Positions 24,551 to 34,161 are shown, numbered from the stretch's first letter. The stretch is 58,367 nt of DNA from Acidimicrobiales bacterium (GCA_024638805.1 JAHEJO010000003.1:1-58367), one strand, 5' to 3'. The notes: generated by a model not told the origin, from the letters alone. Translations and numbers: made by a program.

Positions 24551-26140
24551 ATGTCGGTCGTCGATCTCGCATTGCCATGGCGCAATACCTTCACAGCCGA
24601 ACTCCCGGCCGACCCGGTTGAGGAGAATGGTCTGCGACAGGTCGAGGGTGCCGCATTCAGCCGCGTCAAGCCCACCCCAGTCCGGTCGCCACAACTCGTC
24701 GCTCACTCGCCCGAGGTCGCCGAACTGCTCGGCCTGAGTCCAACACAGATGACGGAGCCGGCGATGGTCGAGGCGCTGGCCGGCAACCGTGTCCTGCCGG
24801 GAATGGATCCACATGCCATGAACTACGGCGGCCACCAGTTCGGTCACTGGGCAGGTCAACTCGGCGACGGCCGGGCGATTGCGCTGGGCGAGCTGATGAC
24901 AACTTCGGGGATATCGCAGACCCTTCAGCTCAAAGGGGCGGGATCGACCCCGTACAGCCGACGGGCCGACGGACGGGCGGTTCTGAGGTCGAGCATCCGC
25001 GAATACCTGTGCAGCGAAGCCATGCATGCTCTCGGCGTCCCGACCACTCGAGCACTGAGTCTTGTCGAGACCGGTGAGCAAGTGATACGTGACATGTTCT
25101 ACGACGGGCATCCAGAACCCGAGCCCGGCGCCATCGTCTGCCGGGTCGCACCGTCGTTCATTCGTCTCGGTAACTTCGAGCTTCCGGCCTCCCGAGGTGA
25201 GCTGGAGGTCCTCCAGCGGCTGGCCGACTACACGATCAGGCACCACTTCGGTCATCTGCAATCAGCGGAGTCACCGAACCGTGACACCTACGTCGAGTTC
25301 TTCGACCAGGTGTGTCAGACCACGGCCTCGCTGATGGTGGAGTGGATGCGGGTCGGCTTCGTTCACGGCGTGATGAACACCGACAACCTGTCGGTCCACG
25401 GGATCACCATCGACTACGGGCCATACGGCTGGTTGGAGGACTTCGATCCAGGCTGGACCCCCAACACCACCGACGCACACATGAAGCGCTACCAGTACGG
25501 CAATCAGCCGGGCATCGGCCAGTGGAACCTCGTCCGGTTCGCGAATGCCCTGTATCCGCTCATCGACGACGCCGTTCCGCTGCAGGAAGCGCTCGATCGC
25601 TATGTCGAGGTGTTCACGACTGGACACCGCGAGTCATGGGGCCGAAAGCTCGGTTTGGGCTATGTCAGCGTCGACGATGACGGTCTCATCCAGGAACTGG
25701 CCGATGTACTACAAGCCGCCGAGACCGACATGACGATCTTCTGTCGTCGTCTCGCCCAGGTGGATCTCGACACCCTGCCGGACTCGGCGATCCCCAGCGA
25801 GTTGTTGGATGCGTACTACCGCACCGACGAGCTGTCTCCGGAGCCGGTGGCGCGTGTAACGGCATGGTTGAGGCGCTACGCGGCACGGGTCGCCGACGCT
25901 CGTCCTCAGCACCGCCGAGATCTGATGAACTCGGCCAACCCCAAATACGTCCTGCGAAACTACATCGCCCAAGTGGTGATCGACGCCGCCACCGAGGGCG
26001 ACTACTCGGTTCTCGAGGAGGTGCACGACGTCTTGCGGCGACCCTATGATGAGCAACCCGACCGCCAGCGGTGGGCGGAGAAGCGGCCGGAATGGGCCCG
26101 AAGCAGGCCGGGTTGCTCGATGCTCAGCTGCAGTTCGTAG
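24551..26140 (+). CDS. selO: protein adenylyltransferase SelO (YdiU family)
   Basis: SelO is a pseudokinase-fold enzyme that transfers AMP to Ser, Thr or Tyr of proteins in response to oxidative stress. Typical stretches are MNYGGHQFGHWAGQLGDGRA, QLKGAGSTPYSRRADGRAVL, the metal-site region HGVMNTDNLSVHG with TIDYGPYGWLEDFDPG, and ANPKYVLRNYIAQ near the end. At 529 residues it is slightly longer than E. coli YdiU. The last residues LSCSS place Cys527 where vertebrate SELENOO has selenocysteine, so this is the Cys form. It is divergent from the liv operon (about 90 bases) and convergent with the SEC-C gene. Confidence 0.95.
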   Translation: MSVVDLALPWRNTFTAELPADPVEENGLRQVEGAAFSRVKPTPVRSPQLVAHSPEVAELLGLSPTQMTEPAMVEALAGNRVLPGMDPHAMNYGGHQFGHWAGQLGDGRAIALGELMTTSGISQTLQLKGAGSTPYSRRADGRAVLRSSIREYLCSEAMHALGVPTTRALSLVETGEQVIRDMFYDGHPEPEPGAIVCRVAPSFIRLGNFELPASRGELEVLQRLADYTIRHHFGHLQSAESPNRDTYVEFFDQVCQTTASLMVEWMRVGFVHGVMNTDNLSVHGITIDYGPYGWLEDFDPGWTPNTTDAHMKRYQYGNQPGIGQWNLVRFANALYPLIDDAVPLQEALDRYVEVFTTGHRESWGRKLGLGYVSVDDDGLIQELADVLQAAETDMTIFCRRLAQVDLDTLPDSAIPSELLDAYYRTDELSPEPVARVTAWLRRYAARVADARPQHRRDLMNSANPKYVLRNYIAQVVIDAATEGDYSVLEEVHDVLRRPYDEQPDRQRWAEKRPEWARSRPGCSMLSCSS

Positions 26141-26158
26141 CACGAGGCAGCACCATCG

Positions 26159-26680
26159 TCATCTTCGGTGACAGTTCTTGAGTTTCTTGCCGGATCCGCA
26201 GTGGCACGGATCGTTGCGTCCGAGCTTGGGCGGAGCGCCGAGCTGGTCGCTGACCGACGTCCGAACGGTGGCGGCGCGAATCGGGCCGATGTGACCCTCG
26301 AGGACTGCGCTGACCCACTCCGGTGAACCGGCCTGGGTCGCCTCGACGTCGACATCTGCGGATGGAACGAGGAAGACCGCAGCGCTGTTGGTCGCACGGA
26401 CCTGGTTCTTCCACGCATCGGACAGCGAAGGCAGGTCCGCTCTGAGCACTCCTTCCCCCAGCGGATCGAGCAAGACCACATCGTTGGCACGAACCTCGCA
26501 GACCCAGCCGAGCGCGTGACCCAATTGGCTGTCCGCGATGCGCGATGCACTCGAGGTCGGCCAGTCACCGGGATCTGCATCGGCGATGAACAAGAGTGCA
26601 GCGTGCGGGGACACCAGCGACCGGACGAATGCGCCACACACCGCCGGCCGTCCACTCCCTGCCGGCCGGATGTTCCGCAT
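26159..26680 (-). CDS. hypothetical protein with C-terminal SEC-C zinc motif
   Basis: The last 20 residues (154-173) are a SEC-C motif, GRNDPCHCGSGKKLKNCHRR, with the CxC and C-H zinc ligands known from SecA and many stand-alone proteins. The first 150 residues have no family I recognise; they contain AALLFIADADPGDWPT and NDVVLLDPLGEGVLRADLPS. The motif suggests binding to a protein or nucleic acid through the zinc knuckle. It follows the GH65 gene by 10 bases on the same strand, so it is probably the last gene of that operon, and it is convergent with selO. Confidence 0.85.
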   Translation of the reverse strand: MRNIRPAGSGRPAVCGAFVRSLVSPHAALLFIADADPGDWPTSSASRIADSQLGHALGWVCEVRANDVVLLDPLGEGVLRADLPSLSDAWKNQVRATNSAAVFLVPSADVDVEATQAGSPEWVSAVLEGHIGPIRAATVRTSVSDQLGAPPKLGRNDPCHCGSGKKLKNCHRR

Positions 26681-26690
26681 CGGTGGGATG

Positions 26691-29081
26691 TTAGTGCGGG
26701 TCCGCGGTGTAGATCGTCGGCGCGTCCTTGGTGCACAGCCGTGACACGTCTCCCACGGTCACCTGGACCGCCTCGCCGTCGACGGTGACGCTGAGCGCAT
26801 CGTGGCTGAGCACGATCGACAGATGCGCGCCACGGCGGAACAACGAGAAGCTGAGCTCTTCCCACTCGGCGGGCAGCCGGGGCGAGAACTGAATCTCGTT
26901 GGCTGAGTTCTCAGCACCCCGATCGTAGAAACCGCCGAACCCGTAGACAGCGCAGGCCCACGCTCCGCCGGCGTTGGCGATGTGGACGCCATCGGAGGAA
27001 TTCCGGTGGGTGTCGGCGAGATCGAGGAACAGCGAGGACCGGAAGTACTCGAGGGCCAGATCGGGATGTCCAACCTCGGCCGCCATGATCGATTGCACAC
27101 AGGCGGACAGGGAGCTGTCCCCCGTTGTGATCGGGTCGTAGTAGTTGAAGTTCCTTCGCTTCTGCTCCAGCGAGAACTGGCTGTTTCGCAAGAAGTTGGC
27201 CAGGACGACGTCGGCCTGTTTCAGAACCTGAAACCGGTAGATGACCAGCGGATGGAAGTGCAGCAGAAGCGGGTACTTGTCGTCGGGAGTCCGCTCGAAG
27301 TCCCACGGCTCGAGATCGAGGAACGCATCGTCCTGGGGGTTGATACCGAGCTCCTCGTCGAGGGGGATGAACATGGCGTCGGCCGCTCGATCGAAGAACT
27401 CGAGTTCGGCCTCGGTGATCCCGGTGTTGCGCTCGAGCGCTTCGTAGGCCACCGGTAGTTGGTTCTTGATCGTCCGACACACACTGGCGGCGAAGCGGAG
27501 ATTGAAGCGAGCCATGATGTTCGTAAACGTGTTGTCGTTCTTCACCGTGGTGTACTCGTCGGGTCCGGTGACGCCGTGGATGTGGAACGACCTGTCGCCG
27601 TTGGTCGAGTAGAAGCCGAGGTCCTCCCACATTCGTGCCGTTTCGATGAGTATCTCGGCGCCCTCTTGGGCCATGAAGTCCCGGTCGTTGGTGGCGTCGA
27701 TGTACCGCTTCACGGCAAACGCGACGGCGGCGTTGATGTGGTACTGCGCCGTCCCCGCCGCATAGTAGGCGCTCGCCTCTTCGCCGTTGATCGTCCGCCA
27801 CGGAAACAGCGCTCCGGACAGGCTGAGCATCCGTGCCCGCTTGCGGGCCGAGTCGAGCATCTGCCAGCGGAATCGAAGAAGCTTGCGCGCCGTTTCGGGT
27901 TGGGTGTAGGCCAGGAAGGGCACGACGTACACCTCGGTGTCCCAGAAGTAGTGCCCGTCGTAGCCGTCCGCAGTCACGCCCTTGGCGGCGATGCCTTGCT
28001 CCTGGGTGCGGGCGGATGCCTGAGCGAGATGGAACAGATTCCATCGCATCGCCTGCTGGGCGGGATCGTCGCCGACGATCGTCACATCGCTGTATTTCCA
28101 GTAGTTGTCGAGCCATTCCGCCTGCTCGAGCCCGAGCGCTTTCACGCCGGTTCTGGCCGCTCGGAGCATCGTGCGTTGGCAACGATCGGCCAGCTCGGGC
28201 GCAGGAACCCCCGTGGACGCGTGGTAGCTGACCAGTTTCTCGATTCGGATCGGTCTGCCGGGCTCCCCTTCGATCGTGAACACCGTCTTCGCCTGGTCAT
28301 CTGAAACGGTTGTCTCGACGGAGCTTTCGCACTCGGTTTCGAAAAGGTGGCGATAGCCGGCGGCGATCGTCATACCGCTGTTGGAGCACCGATAGCCGAG
28401 AACGACGTCATCACCGTCGTGGCGTTGCACTTTGGGCTCGAGAACGCGGTGATCGAACTTGCGGGCCCGGCGCGGATCCTGGCCTTCCCCCAGTGCGGCT
28501 GATTTGACGTGGTATTCGTCCTCGCCGTCTTGGCGATTGAGAAGCTGCGAGGAGATCACGATCGGGGCCGAATCGTCGAGAAGGGTGACCTCGAACGACA
28601 GGACGGCGAGATGGCGGTGCTCGAACGACACCATTCGTTCGCTGCTCACCTTGACCCGCTTACCCGCCGGGGTGCGCCAGATCAGATCACGAACCAGCTT
28701 TCCTGTCCGGAAATCGAGAACCCGTTCGTAGAACTGCAGATCGGCATCGGCCAGCAGGAGCGGTTCGTCGTCGACGTACAGCTTGATGAGCTTGGCGTCC
28801 GGGACGTTGACGATCGTCTGGCCCACCTCGGCAAACCCGTAGGCCGACTCGGCATGGGTGATGCGCCACGTCTCGTGGAAGCCGTTGAGGAAGGTGCCGT
28901 GAGAGAACGCTTCCCGGCCTTCTTCGGCATTGGCCCTCATGCCGATGAAACCGTTGCCGAGCGCAAAAAGCGTCTCGGTGAGACCGAGGTCCTGGGTGGA
29001 GTACTCGGATTCGACCAGCCGCCACGGTTCGGTCGGGAACCGATGCTGGGGCAGCGATGCCGGTGCCTGCTTGGCCTTCAT
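26691..29081 (-). CDS. glycoside hydrolase family 65 disaccharide phosphorylase
   Basis: A 796-residue cytosolic phosphorylase, the size of maltose, trehalose and kojibiose phosphorylases. N-terminal beta-sandwich: LGLTETLFALGNGFIGMRAN. The (alpha/alpha)6 barrel contains GHYFWDTEVYVVPFLAYTQP and the general acid Glu509 in HIHGVTGPDEYTTVKNDN. The enzyme splits an alpha-glucosidic disaccharide with phosphate, giving beta-glucose 1-phosphate and glucose. Which disaccharide cannot be read from sequence; trehalose or maltose are most usual. It is translationally coupled with the beta-phosphoglucomutase gene upstream (ATGA overlap), which uses exactly this product. Confidence 0.93.
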   Translation of the reverse strand: MKAKQAPASLPQHRFPTEPWRLVESEYSTQDLGLTETLFALGNGFIGMRANAEEGREAFSHGTFLNGFHETWRITHAESAYGFAEVGQTIVNVPDAKLIKLYVDDEPLLLADADLQFYERVLDFRTGKLVRDLIWRTPAGKRVKVSSERMVSFEHRHLAVLSFEVTLLDDSAPIVISSQLLNRQDGEDEYHVKSAALGEGQDPRRARKFDHRVLEPKVQRHDGDDVVLGYRCSNSGMTIAAGYRHLFETECESSVETTVSDDQAKTVFTIEGEPGRPIRIEKLVSYHASTGVPAPELADRCQRTMLRAARTGVKALGLEQAEWLDNYWKYSDVTIVGDDPAQQAMRWNLFHLAQASARTQEQGIAAKGVTADGYDGHYFWDTEVYVVPFLAYTQPETARKLLRFRWQMLDSARKRARMLSLSGALFPWRTINGEEASAYYAAGTAQYHINAAVAFAVKRYIDATNDRDFMAQEGAEILIETARMWEDLGFYSTNGDRSFHIHGVTGPDEYTTVKNDNTFTNIMARFNLRFAASVCRTIKNQLPVAYEALERNTGITEAELEFFDRAADAMFIPLDEELGINPQDDAFLDLEPWDFERTPDDKYPLLLHFHPLVIYRFQVLKQADVVLANFLRNSQFSLEQKRRNFNYYDPITTGDSSLSACVQSIMAAEVGHPDLALEYFRSSLFLDLADTHRNSSDGVHIANAGGAWACAVYGFGGFYDRGAENSANEIQFSPRLPAEWEELSFSLFRRGAHLSIVLSHDALSVTVDGEAVQVTVGDVSRLCTKDAPTIYTADPH

Positions 29082-29866
29082 GATGTCCTTTCGGCAGCAG
29101 TCCTGACCGCATCCACCAGTTCGGCCAGATCATCTACGACCACGTCGGCACCACTCCGGAGAAGGTTCTCGGCGCTCGAGCCCCGGTTGACCCCGACGAC
29201 GAGTCCGAAACCGCCGGCCCGGCCGGCGGCGACCCCACTCACGGCGTCCTCGAACACCACGGTCGCAGCCAGGTCCGCGCCGAGCTGTTTGGCGCCGAGC
29301 ATGAACGCATCCGGCGCCGGTTTGCCGGGCAACCCGAGATCGGCGCTGAGAACACCGTCGACGACCACCTCGAATCGACTGCCGAGACCCGCCCCGCTCA
29401 ACACCGGTCGGGCGTTCTTCGACGATGACACGATCCCCTGCGCGACTCCGAGGGCGTCGAGCGCGTCGAGCAGCGCCACGGAGCCCGGGTAGGCCGCAAT
29501 GCCCTCGCTCGAGACGATCGCATTGAACTCCTCGTTCTTCCTGTTGCCGAGGGCGCAGACCGTGTCCGCGCCGGGTGCGTCGGAGGGGTCTCCCTCGGGC
29601 AGTATCACACCCCGGCTTGCGAGGAATGATCGCACCCCGTCGTAGCGCGGTTTGCCATCCACATACTCCTCGTAGTCGCCGGGACTGAACGGTCGCCGGT
29701 CAGCCGCGCCCGCCGCTTCGCCATGTGCGTCGAGGAACCAATCGAAGAGCGCCGCCCAGGCTCTCTCGTGCACGACAGCGGTCGGGGTGATCACGCCGTC
29801 GAGGTCGAACAGGACGCCGTGCACATCGAGCCAGAAATCTGCTGTGAAAGGATCGGCGGAGACCAT
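29078..29866 (-). CDS. pgmB: beta-phosphoglucomutase (HAD family)
   Basis: Converts beta-glucose 1-phosphate to glucose 6-phosphate. HAD motif I is LFDLDGVITPT with nucleophile Asp21 and general acid Asp23; motif II is GIVSSSKNARPVL; motif III the Lys of GKPAPDAFML; motif IV VVFEDAVSGVAAGRAGGF. The 262 residues match the actinobacterial forms. ATG 29866 gives MVSADPFTADFW; the frame extends further but overlaps the divergent gene's start region and lacks family similarity. First gene of the operon with GH65 and the SEC-C protein. Confidence 0.9.
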   Translation of the reverse strand: MVSADPFTADFWLDVHGVLFDLDGVITPTAVVHERAWAALFDWFLDAHGEAAGAADRRPFSPGDYEEYVDGKPRYDGVRSFLASRGVILPEGDPSDAPGADTVCALGNRKNEEFNAIVSSEGIAAYPGSVALLDALDALGVAQGIVSSSKNARPVLSGAGLGSRFEVVVDGVLSADLGLPGKPAPDAFMLGAKQLGADLAATVVFEDAVSGVAAGRAGGFGLVVGVNRGSSAENLLRSGADVVVDDLAELVDAVRTAAERTS

Positions 29867-29954
29867 GCACGAGATAGTAGGAGAGCGCCCGTCCAAACAC
29901 TGCGCCACGCGCGATTCGCTGATTCCGGGTCGATCGCGGTCGATAAGTGGAATC

Positions 29955-31649
29955 ATGGTTCGTGTGCGCCGCATCATCCGCCGTTCACTCGTCGTCGCAG
30001 GTCTCGGGATCTGTTTCGCCACGGCACTGGCCGGCCCCGACGTGCCGGCGGTGATGGCACCCGTCGAGGCTCGTGCCTCCGACGTTCCAACCCAGGCGGG
30101 CGTTGCGGATCCTGCGGTCGACGTCGTCACGGTCGGCCACGCCGATGTTCTTCGCCTCTACTGGGCGTTCTTCAGTCGGGACCCCGATCCGGCAGGTGCT
30201 CGGTACTGGTTGGACCGGCACGATGCCGGTGCGACGATCGAACAGATCGCGCATTCGTTCTCCGTGTCCGACGAATTCCGCCTGACCTACGGAGCCACGA
30301 GCAACAGCGAGTTCGTGCGGATCGTCTATGCAAACGTGCTGGGCCGCGCACCCGACGACGCAGGCTTCGCCTACTGGACCGGGATCCTGAGCGACACATC
30401 CGCAAAACGGGCCAATGTGGTCCGTTGGGTGAGTGCCAGCACGGAGTTCATCTCCGCTCACCCTTACCGTCCCGATCCGGTCGCAAGGGCGGTGGCCGGG
30501 GATGCGGCGGTTCGTGCGGCGGTCGACGTCGTGGAATCGATCGCGGCGGGCCGTCCGACGCGCTTTCTTCCCGATGATCGAAGCACCGGTCTCGTCGCTG
30601 CGATCGACAGCTTGAGGAAGCGCTTCGGCCGCCACAGTTCGGTCGAACCCATTGGCGCCTGCCGCAGGTCGGGCGGCTCTGCGATCTGTGAGCTCGACAT
30701 CACCGAGGTGGGTATGACCCGACGGCTGGAACTCGTGGTGGAGAACGGACTGGTCACGGCGATGTCCGGTGTGGTTGGCCAGGGGCCCGACGAATGGGCG
30801 GTCGACGCGGTCCGCACCGCCGTGGCCGGCAACGAAGTTCTCGGCGTCAGAACGCTCACGCCAACGGAGCGAGGAGTCGTGTCCTCGGCGGCGCGCAGAA
30901 TCGCTCCGACGGTCGGAACGGTCGCAGGTGCACAGGTCGATCCCCGACCATCCTGCACCAACGGTGTTCTATCACCGGCGACCCCGGGGGCAGACAGCAC
31001 GATCCGGCGCGTCTGTGCCTTCGGAGTGTCGGGCCCGCTGCTCGATGTCACCGTCGAGGCGGTGGCCCACGGTGGTGTCTTCGCTGGACTGCACACGAAC
31101 GTTCCCCTGCAGTACAGCGAACAGCCGTATGCGCCATACGCAACGGTCGGACCGGTCACCCTCCACCACCCCGCCGACCGGGTGGAACGGATCGGGTTTC
31201 ATCAGTCCGGGCACGACGGCGCCCGACAGCAGGATCCGGCGGACACCGACACGTTGCGGATGATCCTCGACAGCCGTGGTCGCGGCACCGGGTCGAGGAC
31301 GGCGGCGGACATCGTGGTCCATCCCGAGGCAGAGATCCGAGCACCGGTGTCCGGTGTGGTGAAGCGGGCGGGGACTTACACGCTCTACTGTCGGTATTCG
31401 GATCACTATCTCGTCATCGAACCCGACGCCCGACCCGGATATGAAGTGAAGGTCCTGCACTTCGAGGGGCTGTCGGTCGAGAACGGAGATCGGGTCACCG
31501 CCGGCGTGACCGTCGTCGGCTCACGTGCTCGGCAGCTGCCATTCGAGTCCCAGGTCGATGCGTTCACCGCCGATCCCTCGAACGGCCACATCCACGTCGA
31601 GGTGGTCGATCCGAGCATCCCAGACCGTCCCAGCGGCCGCGGTTGCTGA
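29955..31649 (+). CDS. secreted DUF4214 protein with C-terminal M23-like domain
   Basis: A 564-residue exported protein. It starts with a twin-Arg-rich, hydrophobic signal sequence (MVRVRRIIRRSLVVAGLGIC) with an Ala-rich cleavage region. Two DUF4214 repeats follow at about 60-165 (RLYWAFFSRDPDPAGARYWL, SEFVRIVYANVLGRAPDDAG), a module often seen in surface proteins. The middle part is unknown. The C-terminal about 150 residues look like a LytM/M23 peptidase fold: EAEIRAPVSGVVKRAGTYTL, ENGDRVTAGVTVVGSR and SNGHIHVEVVDPS. The HIHVEV sequence matches the second zinc motif, but the first HxxxD motif was not found, so it may be a non-catalytic wall-binding relative. It is divergent from pgmB with 88 bases between. 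Confidence 0.85.
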   Translation: MVRVRRIIRRSLVVAGLGICFATALAGPDVPAVMAPVEARASDVPTQAGVADPAVDVVTVGHADVLRLYWAFFSRDPDPAGARYWLDRHDAGATIEQIAHSFSVSDEFRLTYGATSNSEFVRIVYANVLGRAPDDAGFAYWTGILSDTSAKRANVVRWVSASTEFISAHPYRPDPVARAVAGDAAVRAAVDVVESIAAGRPTRFLPDDRSTGLVAAIDSLRKRFGRHSSVEPIGACRRSGGSAICELDITEVGMTRRLELVVENGLVTAMSGVVGQGPDEWAVDAVRTAVAGNEVLGVRTLTPTERGVVSSAARRIAPTVGTVAGAQVDPRPSCTNGVLSPATPGADSTIRRVCAFGVSGPLLDVTVEAVAHGGVFAGLHTNVPLQYSEQPYAPYATVGPVTLHHPADRVERIGFHQSGHDGARQQDPADTDTLRMILDSRGRGTGSRTAADIVVHPEAEIRAPVSGVVKRAGTYTLYCRYSDHYLVIEPDARPGYEVKVLHFEGLSVENGDRVTAGVTVVGSRARQLPFESQVDAFTADPSNGHIHVEVVDPSIPDRPSGRGC

Positions 31650-31703
31650 GGTCCGCCTGCTGCGTTGGATCCACCGGAGCGCCGCTATCGTAGTCGCCTC
31701 TCT

Positions 31704-33524
31704 GTGAACGCCATCCCACGTCCCGATGAAACGACCTCCGCCTGGTTGGCGTTGGACTCCAGGCTCGAAGTGACCCCTGGAACCACTTCGGAGGCCCCGT
31801 CGGTCGACGGACCGTTCCTGTACCGCTGGCAGGTCGACGCCTTGTCGAGCTGGCTGAGATGCGGTCGCCAGGGCGTGATCGAAGCGGTGACCGGCTCGGG
31901 CAAGACGAACGTCGCGCTGGCCGCTGCAGCAGATGCCAAACGACGCGGGCTCTTCGTGCTCGTCGTCGTGCCCAGTCGGGTCCTGATGGAGCAGTGGAGC
32001 GAACGCCTCGGCGAAGCGCTGCCCGCGTGCACGATCGGCCGTCTGGGCGACAGCGGAACCGACAGACCCCCGGACTGCGACATCCTCGTCACGACTCGCC
32101 ACTCCGCCGCCAGCCGCAAACCGGTACCACCCAAGGGCATGGACGGGCTGCTCATCGCCGACGAGTGTCACGGCTTCGGCGGCAAGGTTCTCCGCAAGAG
32201 CTTGATGGCCGACTACAGCGAACGCCTCGGTCTCACCGCTACGTTGCAACGTTCCGATGATGCCGTCGACACCCTCCTGCTTCCGTACTTCGGGGGCATC
32301 TGCTACCGGTACGGCTTCGCCGAGGCAATCGCCGATGGGGTCTGCGCTCAACCCCGTGTCGGCTTCGTCGCCGTGCCTCTGACCGACGCGGAGCGCACGG
32401 ACTACATCGCCACCGAGCAGACCCTGGTCAACGCCCGACGGGTGTTGCGCCAGATCGACGACATGCCTCAGCGACCGTTCGGTGCGTTTCTGGCTGCGGT
32501 GCAGTACCTGGCCGCCAACGATGGGGGACCAAACGGCAAAGCCGCCAGCGAGTACCTCGAGGCGTTCGGCAGCCGTCGGGAGATCGTCGCCAACAGTCAG
32601 GCCAAGTATGAAGCCCTGGGGATCTTCGCCGAACCGATCAACGAATCGGACGGCACGCTGCTCTTCACCGAGACCGTGCGAGCAGCCAATCACGCCATCA
32701 ACCGGCTCGATCCTCATACGACGATCGAGATCATCACGGGCGAGACGCCCCGTCGTGAGCGGGAGACCATTCTCGGCGACTTCCGCGACCAGAAGCTTCG
32801 AGCCGTCGCCGCCCCGAAGGTGCTCGACGAGGGCGTCGACGTACCTGATGCGAACCTCGGGATCGTCGTCAGCGCCAGCAGGACACGCCGCCAGATGATC
32901 CAGCGGATGGGTCGCATTCTGCGGCGGAAGAAGGAGGGGAGCGGGGCCCGTTTCGTCATCATCTTCGCAAGCGACACCATGGAGGACCCCACCGCAGGTG
33001 CCGATGCTGATGGGTTCATCGGGGAGATCGAGGAGATCGCCGAAGATGCTCAGGTGTTCACACCAGCTCGACACACCGACATCGCCCGGTACCTCGATTT
33101 CAGCGGGCCCGAAAAGGTCAACGAGCCGAACCGCATCGGCCCGCTCCGGCCGACCGCCGACGTGTTGGAGGCCTTTCAGCTGGCCGATCCGGCCGAGCGT
33201 TATGCGCTGGCGCACTTCGTGCCGTGGTCGGCCCCGCTGGACGACCGACTGGCGGTGCTCGTCCCTCACGCCGAGACCTTCGCCGCCTTGTACGACGAAC
33301 GACGGCCGTATCGGGACTTGGACCTCACCAACCTGCCCGAGGTGCTGCAGCCCAAGAAACGTAAGAAGGAGAAGCGACTGTCGACGGGCGAAGCGCCACT
33401 CCGGATGATCGCCATCGACCAGGGGTTCGCGCTCCAATGCCTCGGTTGTGGAGCGATGTCGGAGGTGACGCCGTTCAAGTGGAAGGCACTCGAACAAACC
33501 GTGAAGTGCGACTGCGTTGCCTGA
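31704..33524 (+). CDS. superfamily 2 DNA/RNA helicase, XPB-like
   Basis: A 606-residue ATP-dependent helicase. Motif Ia region RWQVDALSSWL, Walker A AVTGSGKTN at about 61-69, DEAH-box variant IADECHGFGG, motif III LGLTATLQRSD, and motif VI IQRMGRILRRKKEG are all present, as in the COG1061/XPB group that acts in DNA repair. The last 40 residues hold CLGCGAMSEVTPFKWKALEQ and KCDCVA: four cysteines that could bind zinc, an addition not present in classical XPB. GTG 31704 is the preferred start. It overlaps the start of the thioesterase gene by 8 bases, heading a same-strand run to RNase D. Confidence 0.9.
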   Translation: MNAIPRPDETTSAWLALDSRLEVTPGTTSEAPSVDGPFLYRWQVDALSSWLRCGRQGVIEAVTGSGKTNVALAAAADAKRRGLFVLVVVPSRVLMEQWSERLGEALPACTIGRLGDSGTDRPPDCDILVTTRHSAASRKPVPPKGMDGLLIADECHGFGGKVLRKSLMADYSERLGLTATLQRSDDAVDTLLLPYFGGICYRYGFAEAIADGVCAQPRVGFVAVPLTDAERTDYIATEQTLVNARRVLRQIDDMPQRPFGAFLAAVQYLAANDGGPNGKAASEYLEAFGSRREIVANSQAKYEALGIFAEPINESDGTLLFTETVRAANHAINRLDPHTTIEIITGETPRRERETILGDFRDQKLRAVAAPKVLDEGVDVPDANLGIVVSASRTRRQMIQRMGRILRRKKEGSGARFVIIFASDTMEDPTAGADADGFIGEIEEIAEDAQVFTPARHTDIARYLDFSGPEKVNEPNRIGPLRPTADVLEAFQLADPAERYALAHFVPWSAPLDDRLAVLVPHAETFAALYDERRPYRDLDLTNLPEVLQPKKRKKEKRLSTGEAPLRMIAIDQGFALQCLGCGAMSEVTPFKWKALEQTVKCDCVA

Positions 33525-33975
33525 CACACCGACGCTGAAGCTGGACCGAGACGGCCTGCACCGATTCATTTCGGAGGTGTGGCCGGCTCAACAGGACGCC
33601 TACGATCCCGCTCGCTACGAAGCACTCCGACCGTTCTTCTGCCGGTATCGCTACCCGGTGACCGGAGACGACCTCCGCCCGGGGGCGACGGTGAGTGGGC
33701 CGACCATGATGCGCCTCGCCGACATCGCATCGTACTCGTTGATACTGGCTCACCTCGGTGACGCAGCGCTGGCGGTGACGACCGGCCTGTCGATCGATTT
33801 TCTCCGCCGACCCGTCGGCCCCACCTTGGTCTGTGACGCTGAACTGGTAAAACTGGGCCGCTCGCTGGCGGTCAGCCGGATCACGATCGGCAGTGCCGAG
33901 GACGGATCCGAGCCGAACCTTGCTGAACCCGAGGCGATCGCCAACGTCACCTACTCCCTTTCGCTCCTGCGCTGA
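33517..33975 (+). CDS. PaaI-type hotdog thioesterase
   Basis: A 152-residue acyl-CoA thioesterase-like protein. The hotdog fold is shown by GATVSGPTMMRLADIASYSLIL, where the active-site helix follows the Gly-rich loop, and by AVTTGLSIDFLRRPVGPTLVCDAELV, the central beta strands. Enzymes of this group hydrolyse short or aromatic acyl-CoA esters. TTG 33517 overlaps the helicase stop, suggesting coupled translation; no better start exists before residue 15. The substrate is unknown. Confidence 0.88.
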   Translation: MPDTPTLKLDRDGLHRFISEVWPAQQDAYDPARYEALRPFFCRYRYPVTGDDLRPGATVSGPTMMRLADIASYSLILAHLGDAALAVTTGLSIDFLRRPVGPTLVCDAELVKLGRSLAVSRITIGSAEDGSEPNLAEPEAIANVTYSLSLLR

Positions 33976-34161
33976 CAGCGGAGATTCGTGGCGGTCGCCC
34001 CGCTCGTGGTCGGCGGACACCTGCGCTCCCGATTACGCGGCTCGCGAGGCCGCCTCGCAGCAGCCGTCCCAGACCGGGGTTCTCCGACATCGAGTCGCCG
34101 CCGTCACCGGCTACCACCGGGTAACCGACCGGAGGTCTCCAACGGCAGTATCTTCGATGGT

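Noticed and set aside
26911..28182. 423-codon second frame inside the GH65 gene
   Set aside because: Same-strand shadow of a gene with clear catalytic motifs.
31521..33569. 682-codon minus-strand frame opposite the helicase gene
   Set aside because: All helicase motifs are on the plus strand; the opposite product has no domain character.
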